Below, piece after piece: positions 7,861-16,531 of a stretch of DNA of 64,000 nt (position 1 is its first letter; each line of letters opens with the position of its first letter). The stretch is from Rhodovulum marinum. GTDB taxonomy: Bacteria > Pseudomonadota > Alphaproteobacteria > Rhodobacterales > Rhodobacteraceae. The stretch is taken from NCBI RefSeq assembly GCF_004343075.1, contig NZ_SLXP01000004.1:98325-162324 (forward strand), read 5' to 3'. The notes below the pieces were generated by a model that did not search any database, was not told the DNA's origin, and saw only the letters and a list, made by a program, of their open reading frames with translations. The position numbers and the translations under genes were made by a program.

Positions 7861-9639
7861 ATGATCGCGCTTCCGCTTTCTCCCACCGGTATGGCGGTCT
7901 TGTCGCTTGCCGTGGTCGCGACGATGTTCGTTCTGTTCCTGCGTGAACGTTACCCCGCCGAGGTGATCGCCATCGCGGGGGCCACCGTGATGCTGGTTAC
8001 CGGCATCCTGCCCTACGAGACGGCGCTTCAGGTCCTGGCGAACCCCGCGCCCTGGACCATCGCGGCGATGTTCCTGGTGATGGGGGCGCTGGTGCGCACG
8101 GGCGCGCTTGACTGGGTGACGCAGGCGGCCGAGCGCAACGTCCGCCTGCGCCCGAAACCCGCGATTGCCGCGTTGATGGCCTTTGTCGTGGGCGCCTCGG
8201 CGATCGTGTCGAACACGCCGGTCGTGGTGGTGATGATCCCGGTTTTCGTGCAGCTTGCACGCAGCCTGGGCGTGTCGGCCTCGAAACTGTTGATCCCGCT
8301 GTCCTACGGCGCGATCCTGGGCGGCACGCTGACGCTGATCGGCACCTCGACCAACCTTCTGGTCGACGGGGTGGCGCGCAGCCACGGGCTGGCGCCGTTC
8401 ACCATCTTCGAGGTGACGCCGCTGGCCATCGTTCTGGTGGCCTGGGGGATGCTGTATCTCTGGCTGTTCGGGCGGCGCCTGTTGCCCAACCGCGACAGCA
8501 TGGCGGACCTTCTGTCGGACAAGTCGCGGATGAAGTTCTTTACCGAGGCGGTGATCCCGCCCGACAGCAACCTCGTCGGCCGCGAGGTTCTGGGCGTGCA
8601 ATTGTTCAAGCGCGAGGGCGTGCGGCTGATCGACGTGATCCGCGGCAACGAATCGCTGCGGCGCAACCTGGACGGCGTGACGCTTCAGGTGGGTGACCGG
8701 GTGGTGCTGCGCACCCAGGTGACGGAACTGCTGTCGCTGCAGCGCAACAAGTCGCTCAGGCGTGTCGACCAGCTTTCGGCGGTGGAAACCCAGACGGTCG
8801 AGGTGCTGATTTCGCCGGGCTGCAAGATGATCGGCCAGACCCTGGGCGAGCTGCGGCTGCGCCGGAAATACGGTGTCTACGTGCTGGCCGCGCACCGGCG
8901 GAACCAGAATATCGGCCGCAAGCTGGACGACCTGGTGGTCAAGGTGGGCGATACGCTGCTGCTGGAGGGCGCGCCCGGCGACATCAAGCGGCTGGCCGGC
9001 GAACAGGGGCTTGTCGACATCTCGCATCCCGCCGGGCGCGCCTATCGCCGGGCGCATGCGCCGATCGCCATCGCCGCGCTGTTCGGCATCGTGACACTGG
9101 CGGCGCTTGGCGTGGCGCCGATCCTGGTGCTGTCGATCCTTGCGGTCGCGGTGGTGCTGCTGACCCGCTGCATCGATGCCGAAGAGGCGTTCTCCTTCGT
9201 CGACGGGCGCCTGCTGGCGCTGGTCTTCTCGATGCTGGCGGTGGGCGCGGCGCTGGAAAGTTCGGGCGCGGTGCGGCTGATCGTCGAAGGGGTCGCGCCC
9301 TGGATGGGCGGGCTGCCGCCCTTCTTCGTGGTCTGGGCGATCTACCTCTTGACCTCGGTGCTGACCGAGATGGTGTCGAACAACGCGGTGGCCGTCGTGG
9401 TCACCCCCATCGCCATCGGGCTGGGCCAGGCGCTGGGGGTCGATCCAAGGCCGCTGGTCGTCGCGGTGATGATCGCGGCCTCGGCCAGTTTCGCCACGCC
9501 CATCGGCTATCAGACCAACATGATGGTCTATGGCCCGGGCGGCTATCGCTTCACGGACTTCCTGCGCGTGGGGATCCCGCTGAACCTGAGCATGGGGTTG
9601 CTGGCCTCGGCGCTCATCCCGCTGCTCTGGCCGCTCTGA
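7861..9639 (+). CDS. SLC13/DASS-type permease with TrkA-C domains
   Basis: This is an inner-membrane protein of about 592 residues: N-terminal helices up to residue ~215, two soluble RCK/TrkA-C modules (about 220-395, with VGREVLGVQLFKREG and GQTLGELRLRRKYGVYVL), then more helices to the C-terminus. The paired sequences SAIVSNTPVVVVMIP and TEMVSNNAVAVVVTPIA are the duplicated SNT/SNN substrate and sodium motifs of the DASS family. Substrates of such permeases include sulfate and dicarboxylates; none can be assigned here. The start is uncertain: ATG 7831 and GTG 7804 are in frame, and 7861 best matches the onset of the first helix. Confidence 0.85.
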   Translation: MIALPLSPTGMAVLSLAVVATMFVLFLRERYPAEVIAIAGATVMLVTGILPYETALQVLANPAPWTIAAMFLVMGALVRTGALDWVTQAAERNVRLRPKPAIAALMAFVVGASAIVSNTPVVVVMIPVFVQLARSLGVSASKLLIPLSYGAILGGTLTLIGTSTNLLVDGVARSHGLAPFTIFEVTPLAIVLVAWGMLYLWLFGRRLLPNRDSMADLLSDKSRMKFFTEAVIPPDSNLVGREVLGVQLFKREGVRLIDVIRGNESLRRNLDGVTLQVGDRVVLRTQVTELLSLQRNKSLRRVDQLSAVETQTVEVLISPGCKMIGQTLGELRLRRKYGVYVLAAHRRNQNIGRKLDDLVVKVGDTLLLEGAPGDIKRLAGEQGLVDISHPAGRAYRRAHAPIAIAALFGIVTLAALGVAPILVLSILAVAVVLLTRCIDAEEAFSFVDGRLLALVFSMLAVGAALESSGAVRLIVEGVAPWMGGLPPFFVVWAIYLLTSVLTEMVSNNAVAVVVTPIAIGLGQALGVDPRPLVVAVMIAASASFATPIGYQTNMMVYGPGGYRFTDFLRVGIPLNLSMGLLASALIPLLWPL

Positions 9640-9660
9640 TCGCGCGGGACTGTTGCGCCT

Positions 9661-9816
9661 GGGTGTGGGTTTCGCCTTGGCTGTCGCCAAGGCGACCGTC
9701 TGGGGGGCCTTGCCCCCCAGACCCCCCGGGATATTTTCGGCCAGAAGAAGGGACGGTACCTTTTTATTGGCTGAAATCCGCCGGGGGCCTGCGAAGGACC
9801 GGGGCAGAGCCCCCTG
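9661..9816. repeat. Dispersed intergenic repeat, copy B (paired, inverted)
   Basis: The left half (9661-9750) reads through a TTTCGCCTTGGC stem, a GGGGGGCCTTGCCCCCC hairpin and the constant ACCCCCCGGGATATTTTCGG tail with AGAAGAAG. The right half (9769-9816) is a degraded inverted copy. Its order and elements are the reverse of copy C at 20586-20735. No gene is supported in this gap. Confidence 0.7.
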
Positions 9817-9906
9817 CCATCCGAAGCGGGGGTCGGTTCACCCGCACCGCGCTGCCCGTGTGACGGTCAGCGCGATGCGCGGCCGGCCCGGCTGTTCGGG
9901 CGGCGT

Positions 9907-10299
9907 TCAGGCCTTGTCGGCCAGGGCCTTGCACCAGGCTTCCATTTCCTTGGTAGCGATTTCCATGGGCGGTTCCATGAACGAGATGTGGAAACGGTCG
10001 CCCAGGTCCGCCACGCCGATCGACCGCGGCCGGACCGCCAGCACATGCGCGTTCGGCAGCGCGATGCCGAAGCAGAACACGATGTTTTTGGCGTCCTTGA
10101 TCTCGGGGGCGATGGTGCCCTCGATCGCGCAGGTATGGCTGTAATGGTCGAAGGTCGCGATGAAGGCGACCTTGGGGTGGGCGTCGATCTTCGCCTTGAA
10201 GGCGGCGATGATGTCGTCGACGCTGCCGCAGCTGGTTTCCGACTTCGGCAGGTCCATGTCGAAGACGGGGTATTTCTCCATCAGAAGGGTCTGTTTCAT
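9907..10299 (-). CDS. Conserved hypothetical protein (possibly DUF6858)
   Basis: This is a 130-residue soluble protein without signal peptide or membrane segment. It reads like a compact alpha/beta domain with FIATFDHYSHTCAIEG, NIVFCFGIALPNAH and a C-terminal helix EMEAWCKALADK. I recall similar small proteins in Rhodobacteraceae under the name DUF6858, but cannot confirm it. No catalytic motif is evident, although two Cys and several His could bind a ligand. It is separated from its neighbours by a repeat on one side and 88 bases on the other. Confidence 0.65.
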   Translation of the reverse strand: MKQTLLMEKYPVFDMDLPKSETSCGSVDDIIAAFKAKIDAHPKVAFIATFDHYSHTCAIEGTIAPEIKDAKNIVFCFGIALPNAHVLAVRPRSIGVADLGDRFHISFMEPPMEIATKEMEAWCKALADKA

Positions 10300-10387
10300 G
10301 TCCGTTCCTGCATGGGGGTGGGGCGGGGCCTTGCCCCGCGGGATGGCGCCTGCCTAGCCGATCGGGCGGGGCCTGTATGTGACCTAA

Positions 10388-10558
10388 TCACCGGGCGCGC
10401 AGCCGCAGCACCAGCCACAGCGCCGCCCCCAGCGCCAGCGCGCGATGATAGCCCCAGGCCGCCCAGATCAGGAACAGAAGCGTGAAAAGCGCGAAAAACC
10501 CCGTCACCAGGAACGGGCGGGTGTAATCCTCGACGCGTTTCACAGGGCGGTCCGACAT
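10388..10558 (-). CDS. Small inner-membrane protein, 56 residues
   Basis: This short gene encodes MSDRPVKRVEDYTRPFLVTG followed by two closely spaced hydrophobic stretches (about residues 16-35 and 39-52) and an RLRAR tail. Both segments are long enough to span the membrane, giving a hairpin with cytoplasmic ends. It lies 47 bases downstream of the aminotransferase gene on the same strand and may be cotranscribed with it. I do not recognise a family. The polar N-terminus followed by a clean membrane profile makes it a credible gene despite its size. Confidence 0.6.
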   Translation of the reverse strand: MSDRPVKRVEDYTRPFLVTGFFALFTLLFLIWAAWGYHRALALGAALWLVLRLRAR

Positions 10559-10605
10559 CCGCCTATCCTGCCACGGAATCGGCCCGTCGCGAGGAAAAAC
10601 CTGCC

Positions 10606-11712
10606 TCAGCCGCGCGCGGCCTCCAGCGCGCGGGGCAATTCCTCGGCCAGCACGTCCAGCTGATCCCCGGGTCCGGCCGAGATGCGGATACAGCGGTCGA
10701 GCGGCGCCACCCCGGGCATCCGCACGAAAACGTCGCGCGCGGCCAGTTCGGCCAGGACCCGGCGCGCGAAATCGCCATCGGCGCCGCAATCGACCGTGAC
10801 GAAATTGGTGGCCGAAGGCAGGGGCGTCAGCCCGTTCCCGCGTGCGATCTCGGCGATGCGGTCACGCGCGGCGCTTACCCGTGCACGCACCTCGGCCAGC
10901 CACGCCCGGTCGGACAGCGAGGCCAGCGCGCCCGCCTGGCTGATCCGGCACATGCCGAAATGGTTGCGCACCTTGTCGAACGCGGCGATCAGCGGCGCGG
11001 CGGCGATCGCATAGCCCACCCGCGCGCCCGCCAGCCCATGCGCCTTGGAAAAGGTGCGGAACCGGATCACGCGGGGGTCGTCGGCGGCGATCGGCGGCGC
11101 GGTGCCCGCGGGGGCGAACTCGATATAGGCCTCGTCGAGGATCATCAGCGTGCCGTCCGGCACGGAGTCGATCATCGCCTGCACCCGCTCCGCCGGATGC
11201 CAGCTGGCCATCGGGTTGTCGGGGTTCGACAGGTAGACCAGCTTCGCGCCGACCGCGCGCGCCTTGGCGATCAGCGCGTCCGGGTCCTCGTGATCGCCGG
11301 CGAAGGGCACCTTGTGCAGCACCCCGCCATACCCCTCGACATGGTAGTTGAAGGTCGGATAGGCGCCGGCCGAGGTCACCACCGCATCGCCCGGGGCCAC
11401 CAGCATCCGCACCAGATAGCCCAGAAGCCCGTCGATCCCCTCGCCGACCATGACGTTTTCAGGGGCGACGCCCAGGTCCTCGGCCAGCGCCACGCGCAGG
11501 TCGTGGTTCTGCGCGTCGCCGTATTTCCACGCCTCGCGCGCGGCGTCCTGCATCGCGGCAATGGCCCGGGGTGAGGGGCCGAACAGGCTTTCGTTCGCGC
11601 CCAGGCGCGCGCGGAACGGGCGGCCGCGGGCGCGTTCCTGCGTCTCGGGGCCGACGAAGGGCACGCTTGCGGGCAGCCCGGTGACAAGGTCGGTGTAACG
11701 GGGTCCGGTCAT
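10606..11712 (-). CDS. Histidinol-phosphate aminotransferase-like PLP enzyme
   Basis: The 368-residue class I/II aminotransferase has the substrate loop RLGANESLFGPSP near residue 36, YLSNPDNPMASW, LDEAYIEF and the PLP-lysine motif FRTFSKAHGLAGARVGY (around residues 215-231). This is the HisC-like pattern. HisC transfers an amino group between glutamate and imidazole-acetol phosphate, but several paralogues act on aromatic or other amino acids. Since it is not with other his genes, it may be such a paralogue. It is divergent from the hydrolase gene with about 100 bases between them. Confidence 0.8.
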   Translation of the reverse strand: MTGPRYTDLVTGLPASVPFVGPETQERARGRPFRARLGANESLFGPSPRAIAAMQDAAREAWKYGDAQNHDLRVALAEDLGVAPENVMVGEGIDGLLGYLVRMLVAPGDAVVTSAGAYPTFNYHVEGYGGVLHKVPFAGDHEDPDALIAKARAVGAKLVYLSNPDNPMASWHPAERVQAMIDSVPDGTLMILDEAYIEFAPAGTAPPIAADDPRVIRFRTFSKAHGLAGARVGYAIAAAPLIAAFDKVRNHFGMCRISQAGALASLSDRAWLAEVRARVSAARDRIAEIARGNGLTPLPSATNFVTVDCGADGDFARRVLAELAARDVFVRMPGVAPLDRCIRISAGPGDQLDVLAEELPRALEAARG

Positions 11713-11811
11713 GGCCGCGACCAAAGCCGAAATCGCGGGATCGGGCAAGGGGGCGGTCTTGCGGGCGGGCGCCCCCCTGCCTAGGCTCGCCCGGCCGAAG
11801 GAGAGTTCACC

Positions 11812-12561
11812 ATGACCGCACCCCAGTTCCTGACCACGCCCCAGGGCCGCCGCCTGGCCTATCACCAAAGCCCCGGCGCCGGGCCGGGGGTGGTGTTCCT
11901 GGGGGGCTTCATGTCCGACATGGAGGGCACCAAGGCCGTCCACCTCGCGGCATGGGCGCGCGCGCAGGGCCGGGCCTTCCTGCGGTTCGACTATTCGGGC
12001 CACGGGCAAAGCGCGGGTGCCTTCGCGGACGGGTGCATCGGTGACTGGGCGGCGGATGCGGCGGCCGCGATCACCGCGCTGACCGAGGGGCCGCAGGTGC
12101 TGGTCGGATCGTCGATGGGGGGATGGATCGCGCTGTTGCTGGCGCGCGCGATGCCAGACCGCGTGGCGGGCCTGGTGGGCATCGCGGCCGCCCCCGATTT
12201 CACCGAGGACAGCATGTGGGCGGGTTTCACCCCGGCCCAGCGCGCCGAGGTCCTGGATCGGGGCCGGATCGAGATCCCGACCGACTATGGCGACACGCCC
12301 TACACGATCACCCGGCGGCTGATCGAGGACGGGCGCGAGAACCTGGTGCTGCGCGAGGCCCTGCCGCTGCCCTTCCCGGTGCGGCTGTTGCAGGGAACGG
12401 CGGATGCGGATGTCGACCTGTCGGTGCCGCTGCGCCTGGTCGAGCATGCCGAGGGTGCCGATATCCGGCTGACCCTGGTCAAGGGCGCCGATCACCGGTT
12501 TTCCGAGCCGGACACCCTGGCGCTGATCGAAACCGCGATTTCCGAGGTCCTGACGCGCTGA
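11812..12561 (+). CDS. Alpha/beta hydrolase (ABHD10-like)
   Basis: The 249-residue hydrolase has the nucleophile elbow GSSMGG with Ser101, an oxyanion/turn region FLGGFMSDMEGTKA near residue 29, RFDYSGHGQS near residue 58, and a C-terminal KGADHRFSEPD carrying the catalytic His. The GGFxSDMxGTKA arrangement resembles bacterial relatives of ABHD10, which are thioesterases or esterases. There is no signal peptide, so it is cytoplasmic. GGAGAG lies upstream of the ATG. The substrate is unknown. Confidence 0.8.
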   Translation: MTAPQFLTTPQGRRLAYHQSPGAGPGVVFLGGFMSDMEGTKAVHLAAWARAQGRAFLRFDYSGHGQSAGAFADGCIGDWAADAAAAITALTEGPQVLVGSSMGGWIALLLARAMPDRVAGLVGIAAAPDFTEDSMWAGFTPAQRAEVLDRGRIEIPTDYGDTPYTITRRLIEDGRENLVLREALPLPFPVRLLQGTADADVDLSVPLRLVEHAEGADIRLTLVKGADHRFSEPDTLALIETAISEVLTR

Positions 12562-12652
12562 ACCTCGCTTGTACTTTTTCGACATGACGGGACAAAAACG
12601 GCGCTATATCACGCCGCCACGCCCGGGCGTCTTTCACTTTCCCGACAATCGG

Positions 12653-12697
12653 GCCTTCTTCTTGGTCCAAATACCCCTGCCGCCGCGCGGGGGCGCG
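12653..12697 (-). repeat. Dispersed intergenic repeat, copy E
   Basis: On the minus strand this reads a GC-rich hairpin, then GGGGTATTTGGACCAAGAAG and AAG. It is the divergent form of the GGGATATTT...AGAAGAAG repeat and abuts the phaZ stop codon. Just outside it, a small CCCGA-CAA-TCGGG hairpin (12641-12653) followed by a pyrimidine run may act as a weak terminator for the hydrolase. Confidence 0.55.
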
Positions 12698-12698
12698 C

Positions 12699-13967
12699 TC
12701 AGACGGTGCGCAGGCGCGCGCGGCCCGATCCGGGCGTGCCCGAATTCGCGTCGATGAAGTCCAGCACCAGCGGACGGATGTTGTTGCGCCAGCTCTTGCC
12801 CGCGAAGATGCCGTAATGGCCCGCGCCCGGTTCCAGGTGGCTGGCCTTCTTCTCGTCGGGCAGGCCGGTCAGCAGGTCCAGGGCGGCGATGCATTGCCCC
12901 GGCGCCGAGATATCGTCATTCGCCCCTTCGACGGTCTTGACCGCGACATCGGTGATCGCCGCGATATCCACCCGGCGGCCATCCACCTCGAAGACGTTCT
13001 GCGCGATCTCGCGCCGCTTGAACACGCGTTCCACGGTGGACAGGTAGAATTCCGCGGTCATGTCCATCACCGCCAGGTATTCGTCGTAGAATCGGTTGTG
13101 CTTGTCGTGGTCGGCGGCCTCGCCCTTGGCGGCGCGCAGGATCTGTTCGGAAAAGGCGCGGCTGTGGCGGTCGCCGTTCATCGACATGAAGGAGGCAAGC
13201 TGCAACAGGCCCGGATAGACCAGCCGCCCGACGCCCTGGTACTTGAAGCCGACCCGCTGGATCGCAATCTGCTCCAACTGGCCCATGGTCACGCGGCGGC
13301 CGAAATCGGTGACGTCGGTCTTGGCGGCATCGGGGTCGATCGGCCCGCCGATCAGCGTCAGCGAACGGGGCTGCGCGTCGGGATCTTCTGCGGCCAGATA
13401 GGCGGTCGCGGCCAGCGCCAGAGGCGCGGGCTGGCAGACCGCGATCACATGGGTGTCAGGGCCGAGATGGCGCAGGAACTCCACCAGGTACAGCGTGTAA
13501 TCCTCGACATCGAACTTGCCCGCAGACACCGGAATATCGCGCGCGTTGTGCCAATCGGTCACGAACACTTCACAATCGGGCAGTAGGCTTGCCACGGTCG
13601 AGCGCAGCAGCGTGGCGTAATGCCCCGACATCGGCGCGACCAGCAGAACCCGGCGGGCCTTGGGGGGGCGGCCGTGCACCTGGAACTGGATCAGGTCGCC
13701 GAAGGGGCGTTCGACCACCTTCTCGACCGACACGATGTGATCGCGCCCATCGGCGCCGACCACGGTGTTGATGTTCCAGTCGGGCTTGGCGACCATGCGC
13801 GCGAAGGTGCGCTCGGTTACCTCGCCCCAGGCGGCGACCAGCTTGAAGAACGGGTTGGGGACCATGCTGACCGCGGGGTAGGAGCCCAGCGCCTGCGCGG
13901 TCGCGCCCAGCCACTGGTTCGTGGTGCGCGCCGTTTCCATCAGGTCGTAGGTCGCCATGTATTTCAT
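12699..13967 (-). CDS. phaZ: Intracellular polyhydroxyalkanoate depolymerase PhaZ
   Basis: The 422-residue enzyme degrades stored poly(3-hydroxybutyrate) granules. The Cys-type lipase box VCQPAPLA has Cys178 where secreted depolymerases have Ser, VLLVAPMSGHYATLL gives the oxyanion region, and HLEPGAGHYGIFAGKSW near the C-terminus supplies the catalytic His. No signal peptide is present, in keeping with granule-bound intracellular PhaZ. The ATG at 13967 has AGGAG upstream; further in-frame starts would add unrelated sequence. It is divergent from phaC, so synthesis and breakdown share one 101-base control region. Confidence 0.93.
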   Translation of the reverse strand: MKYMATYDLMETARTTNQWLGATAQALGSYPAVSMVPNPFFKLVAAWGEVTERTFARMVAKPDWNINTVVGADGRDHIVSVEKVVERPFGDLIQFQVHGRPPKARRVLLVAPMSGHYATLLRSTVASLLPDCEVFVTDWHNARDIPVSAGKFDVEDYTLYLVEFLRHLGPDTHVIAVCQPAPLALAATAYLAAEDPDAQPRSLTLIGGPIDPDAAKTDVTDFGRRVTMGQLEQIAIQRVGFKYQGVGRLVYPGLLQLASFMSMNGDRHSRAFSEQILRAAKGEAADHDKHNRFYDEYLAVMDMTAEFYLSTVERVFKRREIAQNVFEVDGRRVDIAAITDVAVKTVEGANDDISAPGQCIAALDLLTGLPDEKKASHLEPGAGHYGIFAGKSWRNNIRPLVLDFIDANSGTPGSGRARLRTV

Positions 13968-13980
13968 TCGCCGCTCCTTT

Positions 13981-13997
13981 TCCGATACAGTATCGGA
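13981..13997. promoter_or_regulatory. 17-bp perfect palindrome in the phaZ-phaC gap
   Basis: TCCGATACAGTATCGGA has 8-base arms around one central base. On the minus strand it ends a few bases before the phaZ Shine-Dalgarno, so a bound protein would block phaZ transcription or initiation. It does not resemble the TGC-rich PhaR sites nearby, which suggests a different regulator. Confidence 0.5.
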
Positions 13998-14033
13998 CAC
14001 GCAGGGACAGCCCGCGCCGATCGAGCCCGGCGA

Positions 14034-14049
14034 TGCTGCGCCTGCAAAA
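14034..14049 (+). promoter_or_regulatory. PhaR-like site upstream of phaC
   Basis: TGCTGCGCCTGCAAAA shares its first nine bases and its A-rich end with the perfect PhaR-type operator upstream of phaP, and keeps a TGC-N3-type dyad with one arm degraded. It lies about 20 bases before the phaC GTG. This is inferred by likeness to the phaP site. Confidence 0.45.
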
Positions 14050-14068
14050 GTAGGGGGGAAACCGCGTC

Positions 14069-15868
14069 GTGACAACTGAAGATCAAGCGCCGGCTACGAA
14101 TCTGGTCAAACTGAACGAAAACCTCGGCAAGCTCGAGGCGCTGACCGAGCGGCTGATGACGGCGATGTCCCGCAAGCGCCGGATCGACCCCAACCTGCAG
14201 GGGCCGGGGCACGATCTCTACATGAAGGCCGCCGCCGCCTACATGACCGAGATGATGCGCAACCCCTCCAAGCTGATCGAGCACCAGGTCGCCTACTGGG
14301 GCAAGTCGCTGAAGCATTTCGTCGAGGCGCAGGAGGCGCTGGCCCGCGGCAACCTGCGCGCGCCCGAGGACAACACCCCGCCCGATCCGCGCTTTGCCAA
14401 CCCGCTGTGGCAGACGCATCCCTATTTCAACTACGTCAAGCAGCAATACCTGATGAACGCCGAGGCGATCGCCAACGCGGTCAAGGGGGTCGAGGGCCTG
14501 TCGCCCAAGGATGCCAAGCGGCTGGAATATTTTACCCAGCAGATCGTCGACCTGATGTCGCCGGCGAATTTCCTGGGCACCAACCCCGAGGCGCTGGAAA
14601 AGGCGGTGGAAACCGATGGGCAATCGCTGGTCGACGGGCTGGAAAACCTGGTGCGCGACATCGAGGCCAATGACGGCGAGATCCTGGTGACGCTGGCCGA
14701 CCGCGAGGCGTTCAAGGTGGGCGAGAACCTTGGCACGACCCCGGGCAAGGTGGTGTTCCGCAACCGCCTGATGGAACTGATCCAGTATGCGCCCAGCACC
14801 GAAAGGGTGCATGCCACGCCCCTGATCATCTTCCCGCCCTGGATCAACAAGTTCTACATCCTGGACCTGAACGCCCAGAAATCCTTTATCAAGTGGGTGG
14901 TTGACCAGGGCTATACGGTCTTCGTCGTCTCATGGGTGAACCCCGACGCCAGCTATGCCGACATCGGCATGTCGGATTACGTCGAAGAGGGCTACCTGAC
15001 GGCCATCGAACAGGCCAAGGCGATCTGTGGCGAGGACAAGGTCAACGTCATCGGCTATTGCATCGCGGGCACCACGCTGTCGCTGACGCTGGCCTTGATG
15101 CACAAACGCGGCGACAAGTCGATCCGCTCGGCCACCTTCTTCACCACGCTCACCGATTTCTCGGACCAGGGCGAGGTGGGCGTGTTCCTTGACGACGATT
15201 TCGTCGACGGGATCGAACGCGAGGTGAACCAAAGCGGCTATCTCGACAGTTTCTTCATGTCGCGGACGTTCTCGTTCCTGCGTTCGAACGACCTGATCTA
15301 CCGGCCGGCGATCCGCAACTACATGATGGGCGAACGCCCGCCCGCCTTCGACCTGCTGTTCTGGAACGGCGATTCGACGAACCTGCCGGGCAAGATGGTG
15401 GTCGAATACCTGCGCGGGCTTTGCCAGTCGGACCGGTTCGCCCGCGACGGGTTCGAGATCTGCGGCGAGACGGTGCGGATTTCCGAGGTCAAGGTGCCGC
15501 TCTGCGCGGTGGCCTGTGAAACCGACCATATCGCGGCCTGGGCGTCCTCCTACGAGGGCATCCGCAAGATGGGCAGCCGGGACAAGACCTTCATCCTGTC
15601 GCAGTCGGGCCATATCGCGGGAATCGTGAACCCGCCCAGCAAGAACAAGTACGGCCATTACACCAACGAGGCCCCGCTCAAGGACACCCCCGCCGAGGCC
15701 TGGCGCGCGGGGGCCGAGTTCCACGAAGGGTCCTGGTGGCCGCGCTGGGATGCCTGGCTCAAGCGTCGTTCGGGCAAGCAGGTGCCCGCCCGAATCCCCG
15801 GCGAAGGTCCGCTCAAGGCGCTGTGCGATGCCCCAGGAACCTATGTCCTGGCCGGGAAACCCGTTTGA
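14069..15868 (+). CDS. phaC: Class I polyhydroxyalkanoate synthase PhaC
   Basis: The 599-residue synthase polymerises 3-hydroxyacyl-CoA into storage polyester at the granule surface. The lipase-like box GYCIAG holds the catalytic Cys331, with Asp486 (CETDHIAAW) and His515 (SQSGHIAGI) completing the triad. PPWINKFYILDL and the C-terminal EGSWWPRWDAWLKRRSG are standard class I features. Length is within the usual 560-610 range. The GTG start at 14069 has a G-rich ribosome site upstream. Phasin and the PhaR repressor follow on the same strand. Confidence 0.95.
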   Translation: MTTEDQAPATNLVKLNENLGKLEALTERLMTAMSRKRRIDPNLQGPGHDLYMKAAAAYMTEMMRNPSKLIEHQVAYWGKSLKHFVEAQEALARGNLRAPEDNTPPDPRFANPLWQTHPYFNYVKQQYLMNAEAIANAVKGVEGLSPKDAKRLEYFTQQIVDLMSPANFLGTNPEALEKAVETDGQSLVDGLENLVRDIEANDGEILVTLADREAFKVGENLGTTPGKVVFRNRLMELIQYAPSTERVHATPLIIFPPWINKFYILDLNAQKSFIKWVVDQGYTVFVVSWVNPDASYADIGMSDYVEEGYLTAIEQAKAICGEDKVNVIGYCIAGTTLSLTLALMHKRGDKSIRSATFFTTLTDFSDQGEVGVFLDDDFVDGIEREVNQSGYLDSFFMSRTFSFLRSNDLIYRPAIRNYMMGERPPAFDLLFWNGDSTNLPGKMVVEYLRGLCQSDRFARDGFEICGETVRISEVKVPLCAVACETDHIAAWASSYEGIRKMGSRDKTFILSQSGHIAGIVNPPSKNKYGHYTNEAPLKDTPAEAWRAGAEFHEGSWWPRWDAWLKRRSGKQVPARIPGEGPLKALCDAPGTYVLAGKPV

Positions 15869-15890
15869 ATCCAATGGGGTGATGGAAAAA

Positions 15891-15933
15891 TGCTGCGCCG
15901 CAGCAAAAAATCTTGAAATGCTGCGGCGCGGCA
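15891..15933 (+). promoter_or_regulatory. Tandem PhaR operators upstream of phaP
   Basis: TGCTGCGCCGCAGCA (15891-15905) is a near-perfect palindrome containing CTGC-N3-GCAG, the motif I recall as the PhaR binding sequence in Rhodobacter and Paracoccus. A second, imperfect copy TGCTGCGGCGCGGCA lies at 15919-15933, centre to centre 28 bp away. They sit between the phaC stop and the phasin start, where PhaR represses phasin expression when no polymer is present. Confidence 0.75.
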
Positions 15934-15994
15934 CGTATCTTTCTTGTCAGCAACACAGCAGACGGGCACGGCGCCCGGAACAGGAGAGACCCCC

Positions 15995-16447
15995 ATGGCT
16001 GACACCCAAGATTTCACCAAGATGATGCAGGACATGATGTCGGCGTTCTCGATGGACCCGACCGCGATGCAGGACGCCTTCAAGACCCAGGCGAGCCTGG
16101 CCGAGAAAATGTCGAAAGTCGCCCTCGAGGCCGCCGAGAAATCGACCGAGATTTCGGCGAAATGGACCAAGGACACCCTGGCCAAGTTCGGCGAAGTCGC
16201 CACCGTCAAGGACGAACCCACCGACTACACCAAGTCGCTGACCGATTTCGCGTCTTCCTCGGCTGAAATGGCCGCCGAGAACATGGCCGCCTTCGCCGAA
16301 GTCGCCAAGAAGGTGCAGATGGAAACCGTCGAGCTGATGCTGGCCGCCGGCAAGGATTTCAGCCAGGACGCCACCACCGCGATGAAAAAGGCCACCACGA
16401 CGGCGACCAAGACCGTCAAGAAGGCCACCACCGCCGCGGCGAGCTGA
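15995..16447 (+). CDS. phaP: Phasin family protein PhaP
   Basis: The 150-residue, Met/Ala-rich helical protein coats PHA granules and controls their size and number. It has an amphipathic N-terminal stretch (FTKMMQDMMSAFSMDP), long heptad-like helices (AEKMSKVALEAAEKSTEISAKW) and a basic C-terminal tail of Lys, Thr and Ala (residues 128-150) like the nucleoid-binding tails of some phasins. AGGAGAG precedes the ATG. It has its own tandem PhaR operators and a strong terminator, so it can be made at high level independently of phaC. Confidence 0.9.
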   Translation: MADTQDFTKMMQDMMSAFSMDPTAMQDAFKTQASLAEKMSKVALEAAEKSTEISAKWTKDTLAKFGEVATVKDEPTDYTKSLTDFASSSAEMAAENMAAFAEVAKKVQMETVELMLAAGKDFSQDATTAMKKATTTATKTVKKATTAAAS

Positions 16448-16501
16448 TCAGAATTTCGAATTGACCTCGACTCCTCCTCCCTGTCGAATGGTCAATGACT
16501 G

Positions 16502-16531
16502 GGGCGGGCCTCGTGCCCGCCCTTTCTTTTT
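16502..16531 (+). terminator. Rho-independent terminator of phaP
   Basis: GGGCGGGC and GCCCGCCC (16502-16509 and 16515-16522) form a perfect 8-bp stem with a 5-base loop, followed directly by TTTCTTTTT. It lies 55 bases after the phasin stop. Confidence 0.85.

Noticed and set aside
12619-12630. 12-base palindrome ACGCCCGGGCGT between convergent genes
   Set aside because: A short all-GC dyad is expected by chance at this composition, and no T-run follows closely enough for a terminator.
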